Part shown: positions 57,453-64,000 of the stretch, piece after piece
How the letters are laid out: each line of letters opens with the position of its first letter
Numbering within the stretch: the stretch's first letter is position 1
Assembly (NCBI GenBank): GCA_002099365.1
Contig: MSED01000012.1
Coordinates: forward strand, 186,001-250,000
From: Phialophora verrucosa
Taxonomy: Eukaryota > Ascomycota > Eurotiomycetes > Chaetothyriales > Herpotrichiellaceae
Direction of reading: 5' to 3'
Length of the DNA: 64,000 nucleotides
The notes under the pieces: generated by a model
The model's input: only the letters and a program-made list of their open reading frames with translations
What the model was told of the DNA's origin: nothing
Database searches by the model: none
Translations under genes and position numbers: made by a program

Positions 57453-59353
57453 TTAAGCATGTTGTTGTCCGTGAGCTCTCTTGTAAAGCACGGCTTCCGG
57501 TTCAGCAGGGGCGTCAATATGAGCGTTGAACTCCTTCGTCGGATCCCGGATGAACCAAGCGGCGATCATGGCCGCGAAGGCAAATCCGCCCGCTGTGACC
57601 CAGACATATCGAAATGCAAGGACAAAGGACTGGGAAACCGCCAGGCCCGCCGCTTGGATGATCGGCGGCGTCACGCCGGGGATCCTGGAAATGCCGTCTA
57701 CAGCACCGGAGCTCAGCGCACCGATCAGGGCGCCGAGGGAAGCGGGCGGCAGCCCGAGTGGCAGGACCGCCGCGGGGACCCTGGAGGACAGGTTTGTCGA
57801 GAGCTGATGCGTGAACAGGGCGTTGTATATGGCCAGCGCGATACTGCCGCCCACGCTGCGCGTGCTGATGAGCAGGCCGGAGGCCGATGCGATGAGTTCC
57901 GGCGGTGTGCCGAGTTGGGCCGTGGTCATCAGGGTGTTGAGCAGGATGCCCAAGCCGCAGCCGAAGAGCACGGTGTAGCCCAGCACGGCCAGGTTGCTGC
58001 CGACCCCCGCGGTGGCCATGCAAACCATGAAGACGACGAAGAAGGCGAAGCCGACCATGGTAGGATACCGGACGACCTTGTAGCGCGTGCAGAGCAGGCC
58101 TGTGAGGGCTGTGGAGATGGAGAAGGTGAAGAAGCAGATGCTGAACCTCAACCCGACCAGGAGCGAGTCAGGCTCGTACAACACGCTGGTCTCGAAGGCG
58201 TAGTAGTTGTTGAGGCCGAAGAAGACGAGCCCCTCGACGAAAATGCACCCGATGGCCAGTCCGAAGTTGCGGCCGCGCTTGAACAGCGCGTGGTGGAACA
58301 TGCCGTCCTTCTTCACCAGGGCCTCGTACAAGACCAGCACCACTAGCAACACACAGCCGATCGCAAAGGTCGCGATGATGTGGACGTCACTCCAGGGGTA
58401 CGGGTTCTGGGACCACACCAGCGCCATGCAGAACAGAGTCAACCCGCCTGAGAGCAAGAGGAAGCCGACCCAGTCGAGCCGAGCCAGCTTCTGCCGCTGC
58501 GTCAACCGAGTCTGCATCTCCCGCAATGGCGGGTTGTACAAGACAGCAATGACCACGGTTGCCACGCCGAAAATGCCTGCGTTGATATAGAAGAGGACCC
58601 GGAAGCCCGCGTTATGATCGTGCCGGACGAGCGCGCCACCGGCGAGCAGCACGATAATCGAAGACAGCGCGATGGAGATGTTGACCCCGGCCTGGGCGAT
58701 GGATCTGTAGCGCCGTGGAATGACTTCGGACGGAATGGCGTGGCAGAGAGGTTGCGAGGAACAGGCAATGCCCGAGATGACTTGCCCTGCCAGCGCCATG
58801 GTCATGGAGCTTGCTGCTCCGGTAATGACACAGCCGACCTGGGATTCATGAGCATAATAATCCATGACCAGAAGAGGAAATTGTATTCGGATAAAGAAAA
58901 GGCGTCGCGACTTACAACCCCAAAACCGGTCAAAACAACGAGGATCCATTTCCGTCCCCAGAGATCAGCTGCGTCGCTAATGGGCGGGCTGAGCACGGCA
59001 ATGATGATAGTGACGATCTGGACTAGCCATGTCGTCTTGTCCGCTCCTCCCAGTGCAAGCCCGACTTGTCTAGCATATGCACCGGCCACGACAATGTTAT
59101 ATCCCCCAGCCAGGTAGACGAGATATACAGCCTGTCCATGTCAGTAAGCAGTCCCAGCGCGAAAGGGGGAGCCGGTGTTCAAGCTCACGAGAATTAGTGT
59201 GATGGTTTTAGCATGGATGTGAGGGTTTTCATCATCGTGAGCAAGCTCTGCTGAAGGAGAGCTCAACCGTGACTCCGTATGCTCAATCTTAGCGTCGGTG
59301 CTCTTCTCGGCCGGTTGGTCGACAGAGTCCATGATATCCATGGGTGCGTTCAT
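57453..59353 (-). CDS. MFS transporter, TRI12/DHA-like family
   Basis: Three exons, 59353..59189, 59131..58916 and 58838..57453, give 588 residues. Introns of 57 and 77 bases are phase 0. A polar N-terminal tail of about 50 residues precedes about 14 predicted membrane helices. Motifs include DAADLWGRKWILVVLTGFGV (the loop 2-3 signature), GQVISGIACSSQPLCHAIPS, EVIPRRYRSIAQAGVNI and the antiporter-type region GCGLGILLNTLMTTAQLGTP. This pattern fits the fungal TRI12-type drug/siderophore group of proton-driven carriers. Members may export toxic products or import substrates, and direction cannot be read from sequence. Its 3' end meets the C2H2-Zn2Cys6 regulator after 167 bases. Its 5' end is divergent from the ring-cleavage dioxygenase, consistent with co-regulation. 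Confidence 0.92.
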
Positions 59354-60004
59354 CAAGCAACGAGCTGTGAATGAGGATCTTCCAGCCGGTGCGAGGTCTA
59401 ACGACCATATACGTTGAGGACTTGGTAGTCGAGGAGAAGATTATTAGTTCTTCTTGAATGGCACATAGAGCCAGCTTGGCTTCAATCCGGGGACTGGGGT
59501 CCTACAAGGTCCCCCAGTGTCCCCGGATTCCAATGGGAGCTAGATTTATGACCGATAGTCAGGAGGAGGGTGGAGAGGACGAGCACCCGCGCTTCACTTT
59601 CGAGGGCTTTCGCTCACGGGGGCCAAAGAATTACCGCTTGTTTGGATTCGGGACCGGCGCGTGCAGTTGACCCGGTTCAATTTGGTTTCTGGAGTCATCC
59701 GAGTCGTATTTAGTCCGTGCGGTAGAAAAAGTTCCCATACCTAGTTCGAGACGGCCGAGTAGAGCAGAGACGGGGAGTCCGAAAGGCAAGGCTGAACCTT
59801 GTGTCGGCTACCCCCAGACACAGCAGCTCACTGCTCGTCGATCCACACTCCTGCTTAAAGTACGGGCTCTGACTCGACGATATCGCTGGCGATGTCTAAG
59901 CAACGAGCAATTGACAGGATCGTTGGCCAAGTGTGATTATTGTATGATTCTGTGAATATGAGTAAGTAGCCAATTCATGATTCCCCGGCCTTTATGGTGA
60001 CCGT
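59354..60004. promoter_or_regulatory. Divergent promoter between MFS and dioxygenase genes
   Basis: About 650 bases between divergent starts. A regulator in the cluster could act here. I see no unambiguous CGG-type palindrome by eye. Confidence 0.4.
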
Positions 60005-60922
60005 ATGCCTACATACTTACTTCGACCAGGTCTCACGCCGGTGCATTTCTTCTCCCACGGTTCGACACGCATGCTATCGGCAGACACGACCTCGGGCAAG
60101 TACTGGAGGAAGTGCGGCGAGGAAGCACTCAAACACAAGGTCAAGGGAATCATCATCATCGGCGCCCACTGGGAGTGTCTCGGCGACAAGCTCCAGGTGG
60201 CCACGAATCCCAACCCAGACAAGACGCCGTGCCCGTTCTCCGACCCCGAAGATTGGATCCATTGGAAGCCTAACCCGGACGTCGCGGGGGCGAAGCGCTG
60301 CATCGACCTCCTCGCCGCCGAGGGCTACAATGTCGAAGGCAACCCCACGGCGGAATGGCACCACGACGTGTTCATGCCCCTGATCCGCATGTTCCCGGAC
60401 GCCTCGCAGTGCCCGCCGACCGTGGTTCTCTCGTCGAATGCCCGCTACGACCCGCACTATCACATGAAGATTGGCGCCACGCTGCGCCGTCTCCGTCACG
60501 AGGGATACCTGTTCATCGGCACCGGGGGAGCCGTGCACAATCTCTACCGCAACCGCTGGACCGACATGATTCGCTACCGCGAGTCGCTGGGCCAACGACA
60601 ACCGCCAGAGTCGTGGGCGCTCGAGTTCCGTCAAGCCACGGAAGATGCCATCACGAAGAACTCCGGCCCGGACCTGAGAGCTGCCATGGTCCGACTGATG
60701 AAGCATCCGGCCTACCGTGAGGCACACGCGACCGATGAGCATTTCATCCCTGCACTTTTCTGTGCCGGGGCTGCGGGGGATTGGGAAGATTATGGGAGTA
60801 AGAACGTGCTTGGAGCAGAGAGCTGGGAGTTGACCAACATGTGTAACTCGCAATACACGCTGGGCGAATACGGATATAGTGGGCCGCGAGGACGAAGCAC
60901 GGCTGTTCCAACTGCAGGTTGA
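60005..60922 (+). CDS. LigB/DODA-type extradiol ring-cleavage dioxygenase
   Basis: Single exon, 305 residues. Class III extradiol enzymes open catechol-type rings next to the hydroxyls with non-haem Fe(II), or Zn in some structures. The metal and acid-base histidines of the group are visible: FFSHGSTRML (His18), IIIIGAHWE (His55), EWHHDVFMPL (119-120) and GTGGAVHNLYRNRW (His178). The overall pattern matches the 4,5-DOPA dioxygenase/YgiD group seen in bacteria, plants and many fungi. Gene length is normal and no intron is needed. The substrate could be DOPA-like or another catechol; the neighbouring flavin monooxygenase suggests a hydroxylated aromatic made locally. The start at 60005 opens the conserved N-terminus directly. 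Confidence 0.93.
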   Translation: MPTYLLRPGLTPVHFFSHGSTRMLSADTTSGKYWRKCGEEALKHKVKGIIIIGAHWECLGDKLQVATNPNPDKTPCPFSDPEDWIHWKPNPDVAGAKRCIDLLAAEGYNVEGNPTAEWHHDVFMPLIRMFPDASQCPPTVVLSSNARYDPHYHMKIGATLRRLRHEGYLFIGTGGAVHNLYRNRWTDMIRYRESLGQRQPPESWALEFRQATEDAITKNSGPDLRAAMVRLMKHPAYREAHATDEHFIPALFCAGAAGDWEDYGSKNVLGAESWELTNMCNSQYTLGEYGYSGPRGRSTAVPTAG

Positions 60923-61391
60923 GGTAGAGATATCAATCCTACGAGAAATGAATGGCTGTGTTAGTATTATCGGAGGTCTTTCTGTTGGCTTCGTCAAGCA
61001 CCAGTATGGATACCACAGTGAGCGTAGTTCGCCCTCATGTCGAATGATTTAAGATTGCGCAAACATAATCCTCCCCAGTAGTTATTCTTAGATTTGATCT
61101 CCAAGCACCATCTACGAGTACGCATCCGTTCTCATTTCCCCGCTTAGGATATACCCCGTACGGAGTAATATGTAATTCGGATACCTCCATCATTGGGTCC
61201 CGCACTCAACCCGCACCGGCTTGGAGGAGACGTCCGGGAGTAAATCAAGCAGTCGACAACGTGTTAATTATCATCACCAGCAGCAGCAGCACAACGACCA
61301 CCACCATGACCAAAGTGTGTATTCATTTCGAGCCCTCGGCCAGGACACCGCCACTCGAAGTGCGCTGCAAAAGGAAATCCCACTCTCAGCC
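60923..61391. other. Intergenic, P450 promoter
   Basis: About 470 bases between two rightward genes. A CAG/CAC-rich patch at 61275-61300 has no coding support in frame with an ATG. Confidence 0.45.
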
Positions 61392-63332
61392 ATGTTGTTC
61401 ATCACGGCCTCAATAGCGCTCGCGGCACTCTGGATCACAAGTCGGGTTGGTCCATCGCCCCCTGAACATGAACATGAAATGAACAGGAACATAGACATAC
61501 ATGACCCTTTTCAAGAGCAACACTGACCAAGTGACTTGATCTCCGCGCAGATCATTTACAACGTCTTCCTCCACCCTCTGCGTTCAATACCCGGTCCATT
61601 CTGGGCCAAAGCGACGACTCAATGGCTCGTCTTGCGCGACATCACCGGGGACCGAACATCCACCATCCACGAGCTGCACCAGCGATACGGCGCGTGTGTA
61701 CGCGTGGGCCCGAACGAAGTGTCTTATTCCAACGTCGAGGTCGTCAAGGAGCTGTACGGCCAGCAGACCCAGTTCATGAAGGCGCCCATCTACGATGCTT
61801 TCGTCGTCCAACCGGCCGGGATTTTCAGCATGCGTGACAAAGCGGCGCATGGGCAACGACGACGGCTCCTCAGCCACGCGTTCTCACAAGCGAGTCTGCT
61901 CGACACGGAGCCGATCATCAAGTCCATCGTGGCCGAACTGGTCTCGCGCATCCTGGAGACGCTGGGCCAGCCGACGGACATGCTGCTCTTGTTCCGGCTG
62001 ACGGCCTTTGACATTGTCGGTACGGTAATTTCTCTTACCGCACACTCCATCTCATACCCCCGCTGTCTGTCAAGATGGTAATTAGTCGGTTGATGAAATC
62101 CTTCACAGGCGAGTTGTTTCTAGGACAGTCTTTCGGTGGGCTGGGGACCCTCAAGACGCCGGCGCTGCTCGAGGATATAGATCGCTTCTTCATCCTGGGC
62201 GGGCTCAAGAGTGTCTACCCCTGGCTCCCGTGGCTTCTGCAGGCCACTCGGATCGCTGCGCTGCAGCCGTTCTTTGACGCGGGCCAAAGGATCATGGCGG
62301 TTAGTATTATCTATATTCGAGACCATTAGTTTCTTTTCGCCGGACCATCGTTTCCTAACCGAACAATCAATCTTCTTCTAACAGTACGGTCGAAATGCCC
62401 TGGAAGACTACATCTCCCGCTACGGCCGCGACTCTGGACGTCGTGACCTCCTGACCAAGATCGTCAGCCGCAAGACAGCCGAAGAGGCTCCAATGTCGCC
62501 CGTGGAGACGCATATTGAGATTTCGAACCTCGTATTCGCGGGCACCGGTAGGAACATCATCTCATCCTATATCCCCCCCACCACCTCGGCTCCCCATCTA
62601 GCACATGATACGAATTCTTGTGGAGTGGCTGATACTGAACCTCCTTTCGTCCCAGACACCACCAGCACGACGCTGACATACCTCTTCTGGGAACTGGCCC
62701 GCCACCCGAAATGGCAGGCCCAGCTCCGTCAAGAACTATTATCATCCTCGACGTCCAAGGTCTGGGCATCGGGCATCCCCTCGTTCAAAGACATTGCCGA
62801 ACTCCCCGTGCTCGAGGCGCTGATCAACGAAGCGCTTCGTCTCCACCCGGCCGCCCCGGCCAGTCTACCGCGCGAGACGCCGGCGGGAGGCCGGACGCTG
62901 AACGGCGTCCACCTCCCCGCCAAGGTGAGTGGCAGGTCCCACGCGTTTCAAAGTCCCGCTCCGGGCTGACTTCCAAATCACTTGTAGACCGTGGTCTCGA
63001 TGCAATGCTACACCACGCACCGCGACCCACAGTTCTTCCCGGACCCGGACCTCTTTCTGCCGGAGCGCTGGCTCGCACAGCCGCCCGACGCCATGTCCCC
63101 GCAGGCCAAGGCCATGTATATGCCCTTCTCATCCGGTCCGCGGGCATGTCTGGGCAAGACGCTGGCGATGATGGAACTCAAGCTCATCACCGCGACGCTG
63201 GTTCGACGGTTCCAAGTCCGACCGGCGCGCGAGACTACAGAGCAGAGCATGGCGATGAAAGACCACTTCATCGCGGTGCCGAAGAGTGGGAAGTGTGCGT
63301 TGATCTTCGAAGAGGTGTCGTCGTTGTCATGA
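61392..63332 (+). CDS. Microsomal cytochrome P450 monooxygenase
   Basis: Six exons, 61392..61445, 61551..62019, 62109..62299, 62385..62547, 62656..62924 and 62988..63332, give 496 residues. Introns are 63-108 bases. The first exon is a membrane anchor (MLFITASIALAALWITSR). Then come the proline-rich hinge (HPLRSIPGPFW), the C-helix region, the I-helix oxygen-binding motif AGTDTT (290-295), the ExxR EALR (351-354), the PERW meander and the heme loop FSSGPRACLGK with the ligand Cys at about 436. All catalytic landmarks are present, so it should be active with an NADPH-P450 reductase in the ER. The family resembles fungal CYP clans that hydroxylate or O-demethylate small aromatics and secondary metabolites. 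The substrate is unknown. It is the last gene of the cluster in this window. Confidence 0.93.
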
Positions 63333-64000
63333 TGGATAAGCAAAGTACTAGAGGTACACTCGGCGAGGAACGTTCATGATCGACTAGCAGAGTACCAGAG
63401 GTACATCACCCCTGGGCCAGGAAACACGAGAATGTTCCGTTCAGGAGCCGAACGGGAGTCTGTAGTACACGGAGCTATACCTACCCTCAAGATAACGTCT
63501 TGCCAGTATTGCGGCTCTCATGTAAAACTTCTCACTCGCGAAAAAAAAAGAAAAACTTTTACGGCATTGTCAAAATGAGCCTTCCAACTCAATGGATTCA
63601 AGTTCCATCGGCTCTGCTCCCCAAGACCGCAGAGCATGGGACAGACCGTAAATAGACATACTCATCCATCGACACCACTCAAATCGAAGTGACAAAGATC
63701 CTCGATGAAAGGCCATATGGATTTGTTGGCTCGTCACGCCGCGAGCTTGTACACAGAAGAGTATGTATCACCAATCGCAACGGCGATGCGCCATGCACAG
63801 GTACTTAGTGGCTCACATCTGTACTCATGGTGTCCTGTGCTGGCTTGATACTGCTCTCAAGGTGAAAGCTCCATGCCTGCGTGGAGGCTGGTCGGGCCGT
63901 AATGATATCTACTCTGGGCTGCGCACTCTACCATGGGCATCGCTAATTGCATTCTTGCTAATTATCGGGAAAGGTCAGCCTGGATTGCAGTTTTCATGTC
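63333..64000. other. Intergenic to the window end
   Basis: The 3' flank of the P450 gene, with an A-rich run near 63540. No further gene is visible before the window ends, so the right border of the cluster is not defined. Confidence 0.45.

Noticed and set aside
57438..58346. 302-codon frame antisense to the MFS gene
   Set aside because: Highly charged shadow of transmembrane codons; the sense frame is clearly a transporter.
60074..60997. 307-codon open frame antisense to the dioxygenase
   Set aside because: The sense strand encodes a full LigB/DODA protein with all histidines. The antisense frame is a GC-rich shadow.

Overview
This is nuclear DNA from a filamentous ascomycete (Pezizomycotina). 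Most genes carry introns of about 47-110 bases with GT-AG ends and CTRAC/CTAAC-like branch sites. Fungus-specific families dominate: Zn2Cys6 and other fungal transcription-factor domains, Yap-type bZIPs, a TRI12-like MFS pump, S15/CocE hydrolases and a microsomal P450. The genus cannot be fixed from sequence alone. The rich aromatic-type catabolic content would suit a Eurotiomycete such as a black yeast, but that is only an inference. I rebuilt the gene models by hand from splice signals and reading-frame continuity.

1-40 kb is largely a housekeeping arm. It holds a partial ferritin-like secreted protein, the cytochrome bc1 assembly chaperone CBP3, a small secreted Cys-containing protein and an ER DnaJ ending in KDEL (Scj1 type). 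An array of small related disordered genes follows at 8.0-10.6 kb, then a Zn2Cys6 regulator, MMS19, the DEAH spliceosomal helicase Prp2 and a 4.4-kb gene-free stretch. Next come a bZIP, a Fungal_trans_2-like protein, NAD-dependent methylene-THF dehydrogenase (MTD1), a mini cytochrome b5 ending in AKL, and a second bZIP. The arm ends with a 2H phosphoesterase, ribosomal protein eL42 and a small hypothetical.

40.9-63.3 kb looks like a dense accessory, probably catabolic, cluster. It holds two S15/CocE-type hydrolases, a cupin, an aldehyde-dehydrogenase-like membrane protein without the catalytic Cys, and a small membrane-type protein. A flavin monooxygenase fused to an acetoacetate-decarboxylase-like domain follows, then two fungal transcription factors transcribed away from each other. 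One of these combines two C2H2 fingers with a Zn2Cys6 cluster. The stretch closes with a TRI12-like MFS transporter, a LigB/DODA-type extradiol dioxygenase and a cytochrome P450.

Taken together, hydrolases that could release an ester- or amide-linked substrate, ring hydroxylation (flavin monooxygenase, P450), extradiol ring cleavage (LigB type), processing by an ADC-fold domain, a transporter and local regulators suggest a pathway for taking apart a phenolic or aromatic compound. The substrate is unknown. The FMO-ADC fusion and the small-gene array are the most unusual elements.
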